DNA of 64,000 nt from Chitinophaga ginsengisoli (GTDB taxonomy: Bacteria; Bacteroidota; Bacteroidia; Chitinophagales; Chitinophagaceae): positions 248,001-312,000 of the forward strand of contig NZ_PYGK01000004.1 of the NCBI RefSeq assembly GCF_003014595.1. The letters run 5' to 3'. Each line of letters opens with the position of its first letter. The stretch's first letter is position 1. The notes under the pieces were generated by a model that ran no database searches, was not told the DNA's origin, and was given only the letters and a program-made list of their open reading frames with translations. Below are positions 8,936 to 17,488 of the stretch, piece by piece. The position numbers and the translations under genes were made by a program.

Positions 8936-11900
8936 ATGAAAAATGCCTTAAAACGCCGCCTGTATCTAGGTTTTGCACTCGCCCTTATTCTTGTAACCGC
9001 AGGAGGTATTTTTTCGCACCTGACATTTCTGCACCAGCGGACAGAGGGGCAATGGGTAGACCATTCCTACGAAGTCATCACCACTGTCCAGCGGCTGAAC
9101 CGGTATATATATGAAATTGAATCTTCAGGGATTGCTTACAGGAGTACGCAGGAAAAGAAATATCTCGACCCATATTACGAGAACAATGCGAGAATATTGC
9201 CCGTGACAGAGGACTTGCGCAAGCTGGTAGCCGATAATATTACACAGTACAGAAGGGCCGGAAGATTGGAAACCGGCGTGATCGCATTGCTGAATTACTG
9301 GCAGGAGCTGTACCAGGTGAGGGACAGCACTTACCTGTTTGCGAATCAGGGGATGATCACGCGGGAAGAGAAGAAATATGTGGATTCGGTACATAATATT
9401 GTAGGAGAGCTCATTTCGGAAGAAAGAAACTTACTGGTGGACCGGACAGCTTCCAACAAAAGCTCCATAAGCCGGGCCATGAATACGGTGTTTCTGAATA
9501 ATCTGTTTATTCTGCTGGTAGCCATCGCTCTGATGGTGGTGTCTTTCCGCGAATTAAGCAGCAGAATGAGGATTCAGCAGGAATTACGTGTTAAGCTGAA
9601 AGATGTGGAAGAGCTGCACCGGATAACGACAGACAAAAACTGGTTACTAACCGGTATGTCGAAGATCAATGATAGTCTTAGTGGAGAGATGCAAATGGTG
9701 GTGCTGGTAAAACGATGTCTTGATGTAATGGTCAATTACCTGAAAATACCCGCTGGCGCGCTTTATTCATTTGATGAAAAGGCCGGTCTGCTGAAGTTAT
9801 GTGCAGGTATCGCCCTGCCGGCGAACGTGAAGCAGGAATATGCGCTGGAAGAAGGGATCACCGGATATGCAGCTACCAAAAAAGAATTAACTGTTATTGA
9901 AAATGTACCTGCGGATTACTGGCATATTGAAGCGGGCAGCGGAAGCGCTTTGCCTGGGTCGATTGTATGCGTTCCCTTATGGCACCATGAAGCCCTGATG
10001 GGGATGATAGAGCTGGTGGTATTTGGTGAGGTAAGTCCGGCCATGCTGGAGTTATTACGCTCCAGCAGTAATGCCATAGCCGTTGCTGTCAACGCTGCTG
10101 ATGCCAGGACCAGGATCATGCAACTGTTGGAACGGGTACAGGAGCAGAAAGAAACCCTGGAAACGCAGCAGGAAGAACTACGGCAATCCAATGAAGAACT
10201 GACCCGTCAGTCCGAAATCCTGCAGGCTTCTGAAGAGGAGCTGCGGGTACAGGAGGAAGAGCTCCGGCAGGTCAATGATGAAATGGGTGTGCAGAACAAT
10301 GCACTGGAAATGGCCAGGGAGGAACTTTCTGAGAAGGCGAAAGAACTGGAGCAGAGCAGCCGGTACAAGTCGGAATTCCTGGCAAATATGTCTCATGAGC
10401 TGCGTACACCGCTCAACAGTGTGTTGATACTGGCGCGACTACTGGAAGAGAACAAAGACCACAACCTGAGTAATAAACAGGTGGAGTATGCCGGTATTAT
10501 TCACAAATCTGGTTCTGACCTGCTGAAACTGATCAATGATATCCTGGATCTGTCCAAGATAGAAGCCGGTAAGGTGGAAATGCACATAGAGCCGGTATCC
10601 GTAAAGAGCATGGTAAGTGACCTGGAACAACTGTTCCTGGTGATGGCAGAAGAGAAGAATATTCAATTTACGACGGAAATACAGCCTGGTGTACCTGAGG
10701 AGATCCGGACGGACAAACAGCGGCTGGAACAGGTGATCAAAAACCTACTGTCCAACGCCTTCAAGTTTACACCTGTTGCTGGCACCATTAAGCTTAGCGT
10801 GGTGTCTAAACCAGACGGGGTGCATATTGAGGTAAGCGATTCCGGAACGGGTATCCCGGCAGAAAAGCAACAACTTATCTTTGAGGCCTTCAGGCAGGCG
10901 GATGGTTCTACCAGCCGGAAATATGGCGGAACAGGCCTTGGCCTTTCCATCAGCAAGGAGCTGATGAAGAGATTGGATGGGGAGATCAGGCTGCAGAGCG
11001 AGGAAGGAAAAGGAAGCACATTCACGGTAGTGATGAATCCAGAGGGCTTACCGGTGCCGGTTAAAGCCGCGGTCGCAGAGAAGACATTACCTGTAATACA
11101 AGAAACACAGCCTATCCCTATTCCTGAGCAGCCGGCTACAGATACCGGCCTGATAGAAGATGACCGGGAGCGGCTCAGTAAGCAGGATAAGCTGGTGTTG
11201 ATCATCGAGGATGATATCAGTTTTGCCTCCATCCTGCGGGATTTTGCCCGGCAGAAGGGATATAAGACCATTGTGGCCCTGAACGGTAATGATGGCCTGT
11301 TCTTTGCCCGTAAATACCTACCGGCGGCTATTCTGCTTGATATGAATCTGCCTTTGATAGACGGGAACAGCATTCTGAAGATCCTGAAGAGCAATGAAGA
11401 CCTGAAACATATATTGGTACACGTTATCTCTGCAGGAGAGATATCGATCCAGGTCAGGGATAAGATAGAAGGCTATACGCAAAAGCCATTGCAGGCCACT
11501 GACATGGAGTCAGTATTTTCAGGTATCAGCGAGCAGCTGCAGGCGCGTTTTAAGAAGGTACTGGTAGTATCTGACGGGGTATTGTTACACCATCCGTCAT
11601 TACAGTCGCTCAGCGACAAAAGGCAGTTACAGACACAATACAACCATGTAGAAGGCCAGGAAGCAGCGGCCAGCGAGCTATTGCAGAAAAATTATGATGC
11701 TGTGATCCTGGACGCAGGGACGGATATTGAAGCAGGTATCGGAAAACTGAGCATGCTCAGACAGGTAGCAGGCAACAAAGGCATGCCTATAATTGTATAT
11801 CTTGATCATGATATTTCAGAAGCGGATGAGTTGAAGCTGAAAAAAGAAGCAGCGGCTATTGTGAGGAACTCTACGTTTTCTACTGACAGGCTGATGGACG

Positions 11901-12349
11901 AGCTGGAACTCTTTTTGTATAAACTGAAAGAGGTAGCTCCCAGGCAGACTGGTACTATAGACGTATCTGAAAAAAGTCTGTCCGGACAAAAGGTACTGCT
12001 GGCAGATGATGATATGCGGAATCTCTTTTCCATCACTGCGTTACTGGAAGAGCAGGGCGTGGAAGTGATCACTGCTGCAGATGGAAAGGAGGCGCTTGAA
12101 AAGCTGGAGCAGCATAAAGACGTACGCCTGGTGCTTATGGATATCATGATGCCGGAGATGGATGGTTATGAAGCCATGCGGCGTATCAGGGCCGATATGC
12201 GTCATAAACACCTGCCGGTGATAGCCCTGACGGCCAAAGCGATGGCTGGCGACAGGGAGAAATGTATTGCTGCAGGAGCGTCCGATTACATTGCAAAACC
12301 AATAGATAGCAGCAAGCTTTTGTCTTTAATACGTGTATGGATGGTGTAA
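8936..12349 (+). CDS. Hybrid sensor histidine kinase: CHASE3-like, GAF, HisKA, HATPase, three receivers
   Basis: An 1137-residue membrane kinase. Two helices (about 8-30 and 182-203) flank a helical extracytoplasmic domain resembling CHASE3. A GAF domain (about 235-380) and a long glutamate/glutamine-rich coiled coil (about 400-475) follow. The HisKA box holds phospho-acceptor H487 in NMSHELRTPL; the ATPase domain has an N box (NLLSNAFKFTP) and glycine boxes (DSGTGIP, GGTGLGLSIS). Three receivers come last: REC1 with D802 in LLDMNLP, REC2 with D926 but an incomplete acidic pocket and no clear conserved lysine, and a canonical REC3 with D1069 in LMDIMMPEMDG. It heads a plus-strand group with CheR, CheB and a second kinase and is divergent from the polysaccharide operon. 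The ligand is unknown. Confidence 0.93.
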   Translation: MKNALKRRLYLGFALALILVTAGGIFSHLTFLHQRTEGQWVDHSYEVITTVQRLNRYIYEIESSGIAYRSTQEKKYLDPYYENNARILPVTEDLRKLVADNITQYRRAGRLETGVIALLNYWQELYQVRDSTYLFANQGMITREEKKYVDSVHNIVGELISEERNLLVDRTASNKSSISRAMNTVFLNNLFILLVAIALMVVSFRELSSRMRIQQELRVKLKDVEELHRITTDKNWLLTGMSKINDSLSGEMQMVVLVKRCLDVMVNYLKIPAGALYSFDEKAGLLKLCAGIALPANVKQEYALEEGITGYAATKKELTVIENVPADYWHIEAGSGSALPGSIVCVPLWHHEALMGMIELVVFGEVSPAMLELLRSSSNAIAVAVNAADARTRIMQLLERVQEQKETLETQQEELRQSNEELTRQSEILQASEEELRVQEEELRQVNDEMGVQNNALEMAREELSEKAKELEQSSRYKSEFLANMSHELRTPLNSVLILARLLEENKDHNLSNKQVEYAGIIHKSGSDLLKLINDILDLSKIEAGKVEMHIEPVSVKSMVSDLEQLFLVMAEEKNIQFTTEIQPGVPEEIRTDKQRLEQVIKNLLSNAFKFTPVAGTIKLSVVSKPDGVHIEVSDSGTGIPAEKQQLIFEAFRQADGSTSRKYGGTGLGLSISKELMKRLDGEIRLQSEEGKGSTFTVVMNPEGLPVPVKAAVAEKTLPVIQETQPIPIPEQPATDTGLIEDDRERLSKQDKLVLIIEDDISFASILRDFARQKGYKTIVALNGNDGLFFARKYLPAAILLDMNLPLIDGNSILKILKSNEDLKHILVHVISAGEISIQVRDKIEGYTQKPLQATDMESVFSGISEQLQARFKKVLVVSDGVLLHHPSLQSLSDKRQLQTQYNHVEGQEAAASELLQKNYDAVILDAGTDIEAGIGKLSMLRQVAGNKGMPIIVYLDHDISEADELKLKKEAAAIVRNSTFSTDRLMDELELFLYKLKEVAPRQTGTIDVSEKSLSGQKVLLADDDMRNLFSITALLEEQGVEVITAADGKEALEKLEQHKDVRLVLMDIMMPEMDGYEAMRRIRADMRHKHLPVIALTAKAMAGDREKCIAAGASDYIAKPIDSSKLLSLIRVWMV

Positions 12350-12365
12350 AACCTTATTGTTCGTC

Positions 12366-13187
12366 ATGAAGGAGGTCATCTCAAATGCAGATTTCCTGGA
12401 TATCATCAACATAGTTAAGTTACAGTACGGGTATGACTTCACCGGCTATGCACAGGCGTCCATTAAACGGCGTTTGCTCCGCTTTATGGGACATATAGGG
12501 CTGGACTCCGTTTTTGAACTGAAATATGGGTTGGTCAATGACCAGGATCTTTTTTCCCGGCTGATACAGTACATCACGGTGAACGTGACAGAAATGTTCA
12601 GGGATCCGGGATTTTACAAGTCATTACGTGAACAGGTATTACCTAAACTGGCGGCTTACCCCAATATCAAAATATGGCATGCGGGTTGTTCTACGGGAGA
12701 AGAAGTGTTTTCTATGGCTATCCTGCTACAGGAAGCCGGATTGTTAAGCAGGACAAAGATCTACGCAACAGATCTGAATCCCGCCAACCTGGAACGGGCG
12801 GAGATGGGCATTCTGCCATTGGATAACATGAAAGACTTTACGCAGAACTATATCTTATCGGGCGGACTGGCAGACTTTTCCAATTACTATACGGCCAGGT
12901 ATGATAATGTGCTGATAAAAAAAGAACTGCGGCGGCATATTGCCTTCTTTCAGCATAATCTGGTTACAGATAAAGTTTTTAACGAGTTTCAACTGATCTG
13001 CTGCAGGAATGTTTTTATTTATTTCAACAGGGAACTTCAGAACTCGGTATTACAACTTTTCTTTGATAGTTTGTCATCAAGAGGGTACCTGGCAATGGGA
13101 CTCAAAGAGACCATGCGTTTTGCAGACATTCATGGCAAATTTGAAACGGTGCATGCATTTCATAAGATCTACCGGCGTAAGGAGTAG
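12366..13187 (+). CDS. cheR: CheR-type protein-glutamate O-methyltransferase
   Basis: A 273-residue SAM-dependent methyltransferase. The N-terminal helical CheR domain (YDFTGYAQASIKRRLLRFM) is followed by the Rossmann domain with the SAM motif AGCSTGEE near residue 105 and the family signature ICCRNVFIYFN. The family methylates glutamates on chemoreceptor signalling domains. The ATG at 12366 gives a normal N-terminus; the frame extends upstream to a GTG inside the kinase gene, which I do not use. It lies 16 bp after the hybrid kinase stop. No methyl-accepting protein is encoded in the window, so its substrate is either elsewhere or not a chemoreceptor. Confidence 0.93.
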   Translation: MKEVISNADFLDIINIVKLQYGYDFTGYAQASIKRRLLRFMGHIGLDSVFELKYGLVNDQDLFSRLIQYITVNVTEMFRDPGFYKSLREQVLPKLAAYPNIKIWHAGCSTGEEVFSMAILLQEAGLLSRTKIYATDLNPANLERAEMGILPLDNMKDFTQNYILSGGLADFSNYYTARYDNVLIKKELRRHIAFFQHNLVTDKVFNEFQLICCRNVFIYFNRELQNSVLQLFFDSLSSRGYLAMGLKETMRFADIHGKFETVHAFHKIYRRKE

Positions 13188-13213
13188 CGGGCTTTATTAT
13201 TGACAGTCACTTT

Positions 13214-13774
13214 ATGAAGAACAGATTTGATGTTATTACTATCGGAGGCTCTGCCGGCAGTCTGCTTGTGTTGACTGACATCCTTGATGTTGTGCCATAT
13301 CATCTTGCTGCTCCTGTGATCATTGTGTTGCATCGTCTTCGTAACGTACAGAGCGAAATGGGGCGCTTATTATCCTCTAAAAGAAGGATTATTGAGCCGG
13401 AAGATAAGGAGCCCGTAAAGGAGCACAGTATTTATCTCGCTCCGCAGAACTATCATTTGCTGATAGAAGCAGAGAAAACTTTTATGCTGGATTACTCCGA
13501 ACTGGTCAATTATAGCCGTCCATCTATTGATATGACCTTTAGCAGTATCGCTGATGTATATGGTCCAAGGTCATTAGGTATCTTGCTAAGCGGAGCTAAT
13601 AAGGATGGCGCTGCAGGGTTGTGTCAGATCATTGCTGCAGGAGGGCGGGGCATTGTTCAGGACCCAGAAACAGCAGCATTTGACGCGATGCCGCAATCAG
13701 CCATTCAGATGTGTGATGGTGTACAGATATTATCTATTGAAGATATTAAGAAAATTATTATCGGTGAAACGTAA
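13214..13774 (+). CDS. cheB: CheB-type methylesterase catalytic domain without receiver
   Basis: A 186-residue protein that is only the CheB catalytic domain. The expected triad is present: S13 in GGSAGS, H40 in VLHRLR and D131 in NKDGAAG. Classical CheB has an N-terminal receiver that controls this domain; here it is absent, so control must come from a partner or from a separate receiver such as those in the neighbouring kinases. It sits 26 bp after cheR. Methylation and demethylation enzymes encoded as a pair with kinases but without a receptor suggest a non-chemotaxis signalling module. Confidence 0.93.
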   Translation: MKNRFDVITIGGSAGSLLVLTDILDVVPYHLAAPVIIVLHRLRNVQSEMGRLLSSKRRIIEPEDKEPVKEHSIYLAPQNYHLLIEAEKTFMLDYSELVNYSRPSIDMTFSSIADVYGPRSLGILLSGANKDGAAGLCQIIAAGGRGIVQDPETAAFDAMPQSAIQMCDGVQILSIEDIKKIIIGET

Positions 13775-13825
13775 ATGAGGATTGTTTCGTATATACCTTC
13801 AGCATAGCCGTTAAAAGAATAAGAG

Positions 13826-14911
13826 ATGACTAAGAAATTTACGATTCTATTGGTAGATGACCGAATGGAGAACCTACTGTCATTAGAACAGATGCTGCTT
13901 GCTGAAAACCGGATTTTTCTGCATGCAACGTCCGGAAATGAAGCATTAAAGCAGGTATTAAGGAATGAAGATATCGGGCTGATCATGCTGGACGTGCAGA
14001 TGCCTGATATGGATGGTTTTGAAGTAGCGCGGCTGTTAAAAGCGAATCCTAAAACCCGGGATATTTCCATCATTTTTGTAACTGCCATCAATAAGGATGA
14101 ATATCATATGCTAAAAGGTTTTGAGAAAGGGGCGGTAGATTATTTGTACAAACCTTTAGACATTAACATGACCCGCGCCAAGGTAGACGTCTTTGAACGG
14201 CTCTACCTGTATCAATATGAATTAAGGCTGGCATTAAAAGACAAGGAGCTGATCAATGGTCAGCTGGAGCGTTTTATGCATGTGGTAGCACACGACCTGA
14301 AATCGCCGTTGTCCGGTATAACCGGCTTGCTCATGCTGATGAAGGAAGAAGAGGAGATCAGTCAGTCGGCTTTCCTGACCGAATATACGGATATGGCCAT
14401 TAATGCTACGTCTCAGCTGGCAGATATGATCACGGCCATCCTGGATTATAGCCGGGAGCACCAGTTCCGTCATATAGAAGAGGATGTGGATGTGGGAGAG
14501 CTGTTGCAGCACCTGATTAAATTCCTGTTCCCTCCTGCACATGTCAGGGTCGAGATAGAGGAGGGGTTGCCGGTCCTCCATACCAGCAGGCAGAAATTGC
14601 AGCAGGTATTCCAGAATCTCCTGACAAACGCTATTAAGTATGGTGACAAGCCGGCCGTGGAGATCTCTATAGGGGGAAAACCTGAAGGGGATTTCTATGA
14701 ATTTTTTGTTAAGGATAATGGTCCGGGTATTGAGGAAAAGGACAATGAGCGCATTTTCCGCCTCTTTGAAAAGGTGGACAATGATGACGACAAAGGCACT
14801 GGTATCGGGCTGAATATCCTGAAATTGCTGGTGGAAACGCAGGGTGGAAAGGTATGGGTAGAGTCAAAACTGGGCGAAGGGAGTGTCTTTTATTTCCAGT
14901 GGAGGCGATAA
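13826..14911 (+). CDS. Receiver-histidine kinase (response regulator fused to HisKA/HATPase)
   Basis: A 361-residue soluble protein with an N-terminal receiver (acidic pair DD, D56 in MLDVQMPDMDG, lysine in LYKPLD), a linker helix, a HisKA domain with H156 in VVAHDLKSPLSG and a C-terminal ATPase domain (NLLTNAIKYG, DNGPGIEE, GTGIGLNIL). Such receiver-first kinases usually relay phosphate from another kinase. It follows cheB by 51 bp. Together with the hybrid kinase it gives four receiver domains and two kinase cores in one cluster, enough for a branched phosphorelay ending at the stand-alone receiver encoded at 8116-8502 (inference). Confidence 0.92.
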   Translation: MTKKFTILLVDDRMENLLSLEQMLLAENRIFLHATSGNEALKQVLRNEDIGLIMLDVQMPDMDGFEVARLLKANPKTRDISIIFVTAINKDEYHMLKGFEKGAVDYLYKPLDINMTRAKVDVFERLYLYQYELRLALKDKELINGQLERFMHVVAHDLKSPLSGITGLLMLMKEEEEISQSAFLTEYTDMAINATSQLADMITAILDYSREHQFRHIEEDVDVGELLQHLIKFLFPPAHVRVEIEEGLPVLHTSRQKLQQVFQNLLTNAIKYGDKPAVEISIGGKPEGDFYEFFVKDNGPGIEEKDNERIFRLFEKVDNDDDKGTGIGLNILKLLVETQGGKVWVESKLGEGSVFYFQWRR

Positions 14912-14983
14912 AAAGCTATCAGGTAAAAGAAAAAATTCATAAATTAAATGTTGAATGATAGGAATAGTCCATTCAATATGTGT

Positions 14984-15193
14984 ATGATAGATTTTTATTT
15001 ATTTAAGGACAGGGACAATGAACAGTCATCCGATACCGGTAAAGAGGAAGAAATAGTACATACCGGGTCGGGAGGAGCATTTGATGAAACCGAATCGGCT
15101 ACCGACGAAGCAGAGTGGGAAATGAGTGACGAACAGTTGGACGAGCGCCTGGAAAATCCTAAGGAAACCTCAAAAAAGCCTCCCGCTTACTAG
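14984..15193 (+). CDS. Small acidic hypothetical protein
   Basis: A frame of 69 residues from the ATG at 14984 (other in-frame ATGs at 14948 and 14978). After a short hydrophobic start (MIDFYLFKD) it is strongly acidic and low in complexity, with EEEIVHTG, DETESATDEAE and SDEQLDERLE, then a lysine/proline tail. No family recognised. It follows the receiver-kinase on the same strand with a 72 bp gap and could be the last gene of that group. The composition looks like a real, probably disordered protein, but there is no independent support. Confidence 0.45.
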   Translation: MIDFYLFKDRDNEQSSDTGKEEEIVHTGSGGAFDETESATDEAEWEMSDEQLDERLENPKETSKKPPAY

Positions 15194-15232
15194 GATCAGT
15201 AAAAGATATATCCGTTTACGACAGGACAGGAC

Positions 15233-15267
15233 AAAAAAAACCGGCACTAAACGACTAAAGTACCGGT
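15233..15267 (-). terminator. Intrinsic terminator after fecR-like gene
   Basis: Read on the minus strand, ACCGGTAC and GTGCCGGT form an 8 bp stem (one G-U pair) with a 12 nt loop, followed directly by a run of eight Ts. It lies 68 bp past the anti-sigma gene stop. Its outer arm is also followed by a T-rich stretch on the plus strand, so it may serve the convergent small gene too. Confidence 0.7.
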
Positions 15268-15334
15268 ATTTCATTTTGCATTGTTCGTAAACGAAGGTGA
15301 TAGTATTCGCTGGCGGTATTACAGCCTGGCGGTA

Positions 15335-16474
15335 CTATTTAATATGTATAGTATCATTTTTGTAGTAATAGTCTGCACCACGGATTACTTTCAGCATCTC
15401 AAGAAAGGCTTTGATACCTTCGGGTTTCTTAATCAGCATAGTAAATGTCTTATCAGCTACAGCAGGATGGTCTGTGATAATCTTTACATCATACCATCTT
15501 TCCAGTATAGGTATTATCTCACTGAGCGGTGTTTCCCTGAACTCATACTTGCCTTCCAGCCATGAAAGTACGTCGTTTTTGTCAAATGGATACGTATTGA
15601 TGCCTTTTTGAGTAGTATATTCTGCCTGGAATCCCGGTTTAAGTACTACTTCCCGCTTGCCGGCGCTTACTTTCACGGCTCCCTGAACCAGAGAAATCGC
15701 GGTTTTACCCGGATTATATGTGTTAACATTGAATTCAGTACCTAATACCTGTATGGTAGTGGTAGGTGTAATTACGGTAAAAGGCTGGTCTGCTCCTGCG
15801 GCTACTTTTACGTAAGCCTCCCCGGTAAGGGATATTTTCCGGGAGCTGCCGGCAAATCCGAACGGAAATTCCAGGGTACTGCCGGCGTTCATCCGGATTT
15901 CTGTGCCATCAGAAAGTCTTATGGAATAATCTTTACCGTCGGGTACTACCAGTTTATTCAATCCGCTGTTTTCCTTGTCCGCAATGAACGTAAGCCTATC
16001 CCGGCTGTTATTGAGTGTAACCTGTCCATCCTCTGTTTTAAGATATTGTTCGCCGCCGGAGAGGTCGATAATCTGGCCATTCTGCAGTTCAAGATAAACA
16101 CTTTTGGCTGGAATATTCTTATGAACGGCAGACAGGACTTTAGAGGAATGGTTGGTTTTTGTGATACCGTATATAAATATGCCGATGCCGATGACGGCAG
16201 CTGCTGCGGCGATGAACCACTTTCCGGTGTGGAAGGCGGGTCTGGGTGAAAATATCCTGTCTTTTACCCCGGTCATGATATCAGCAGCTGAGATACTGTC
16301 AAAATCTGCTCTGCGCTTTTCATGCATGAGGTAATATTCCTGTAGGTGTATCCAGGCTTTGTTTACTTCAGGGTCTCTCTCAATTAATGCATCGATCTCT
16401 GCCTGCTGATCCTCATTCAGACCACCTGTCAGCTTTAGCATTAATAACTCGTGTATGTCGGATCTGCTCTTCAT
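15335..16474 (-). CDS. FecR-family anti-sigma factor
   Basis: A 379-residue inner-membrane anti-sigma factor. A helical cytoplasmic N-terminus (sigma-binding, about 1-80) is followed by one membrane helix (about 86-104), the periplasmic FecR domain (VVPDGKDYSIRLSDGTEIRM, LTGEAYVKV, VLGTEFNVN) and a C-terminal DUF4974-type domain (LSEIIPILERWYDVKI). In this family the periplasmic part senses the signalling domain of a TonB-dependent receptor and releases the cognate ECF sigma factor. The sigma gene is 42 bp upstream in the same operon and a SusC with an STN domain is divergent at 17489, so all three parts are present. Confidence 0.95.
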   Translation of the reverse strand: MKSRSDIHELLMLKLTGGLNEDQQAEIDALIERDPEVNKAWIHLQEYYLMHEKRRADFDSISAADIMTGVKDRIFSPRPAFHTGKWFIAAAAAVIGIGIFIYGITKTNHSSKVLSAVHKNIPAKSVYLELQNGQIIDLSGGEQYLKTEDGQVTLNNSRDRLTFIADKENSGLNKLVVPDGKDYSIRLSDGTEIRMNAGSTLEFPFGFAGSSRKISLTGEAYVKVAAGADQPFTVITPTTTIQVLGTEFNVNTYNPGKTAISLVQGAVKVSAGKREVVLKPGFQAEYTTQKGINTYPFDKNDVLSWLEGKYEFRETPLSEIIPILERWYDVKIITDHPAVADKTFTMLIKKPEGIKAFLEMLKVIRGADYYYKNDTIHIK

Positions 16475-16516
16475 GTACTTCTCATAGTGACATTACCAGT
16501 ATAAAAGCTTTAGTGC

Positions 16517-17050
16517 TTACAGGATCTTTTTCAGTTTCTCCTGCAATTTTTTGCAGGCAGTATAAATGTGTACGTTGACGGTATTGATAGAGAGGCCCAT
16601 AGCGAGGGCAACTTCCTTTCTCTTTTTGCCTTCAATAAAAACCTGCGTAAAGATGTTGGATGACTGCAGAGGAAGCGTTTTAATGGCAGCGGAGATAGAG
16701 CGTTTCAGCTCTTCGTTTTCGATGCCGGTTTCCGCTTTGGTAGAAAGGTCCTGGCTGAATGACCAGGCATCCTTTTTACATTCCTCTGTATCCTTCGTCT
16801 TTATGTAGCGGTAACATTTATAGCGGAGAGATTGGAAAAGGTAAGAGCGTACATTGGTTTGTACATTTGACAGTGAGCGCTTTTCCCATATTTCTATGAT
16901 CAACTCCTGAACAATGTCCTTGGCATCCTGGCTATCTTTCAATAACCTGTAGGCCTCTGCCCAGAGCGCCTTTGCATGGTTCTGAAATATATTTTCGTAT
17001 GTAACATTATCGTCTGCCAGAGGCAGATCGTTAGTATTCGCATGACGCAT
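16517..17050 (-). CDS. ECF RNA polymerase sigma-70 factor (Bacteroidota expansion type)
   Basis: A 177-residue ECF sigma factor. Region 2 shows SQDAKDIVQELIIEIWEKR and region 4 shows KTLPLQSSNIFTQVFIEGKK followed by the helix-turn-helix MGLSINTVNVHI. Its length and motifs match the sigma-70 subfamily that accompanies FecR and SusC genes in Bacteroidota. It is predicted to drive the divergent susC-susD-thioredoxin operon when released by the FecR protein downstream. The start at 17050 is the only one giving a complete region 2. Confidence 0.95.
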   Translation of the reverse strand: MRHANTNDLPLADDNVTYENIFQNHAKALWAEAYRLLKDSQDAKDIVQELIIEIWEKRSLSNVQTNVRSYLFQSLRYKCYRYIKTKDTEECKKDAWSFSQDLSTKAETGIENEELKRSISAAIKTLPLQSSNIFTQVFIEGKKRKEVALAMGLSINTVNVHIYTACKKLQEKLKKIL

Positions 17051-17488
17051 TATATAACCCTTTACTATTTACGAATGTGATGCTAATCCCCCGGTAACAG
17101 ATACAGTTTATGTTGTTAAAAAAGTGGGGCGAAAGTACTAAAGACATAAATCTTATTTTGAAATTAACTTATGGGTACTCATGTTAATGATTTGTAAACG
17201 CGTCCTGAAGTTAAGTAATGAAACAATGCTACTGCGGTGTAAATGCTTGTCTTTTAGGTCCTTAAGTGCGCCTGCTAGTCGTGGATGTACTTTGTTAAGA
17301 TTATTGTGGCACTGAGTACATATACGTTAAAAAGTAAACGCCGGTTTTCTCATTTTCAAAAAAAGGTAATCATATTACTAAAGCTTTTTTGGATAAGATG
17401 TCACAGTACGATTACAACGCTTATACGTTAGTCAGGTTCAGGCATTGTGCAATTGTAGTAAACGTTTTATTGGCCACTATAATTATTG
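17051..17488. promoter_or_regulatory. Divergent intergenic region between sigma gene and susC
   Basis: About 440 bases with no gene seen. Both the sigma/FecR operon and the susC operon must start here. I found no good TAnnTTTG/TTG pair upstream of susC, which would fit control by the ECF sigma, but I cannot identify its promoter by eye. Confidence 0.3.
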
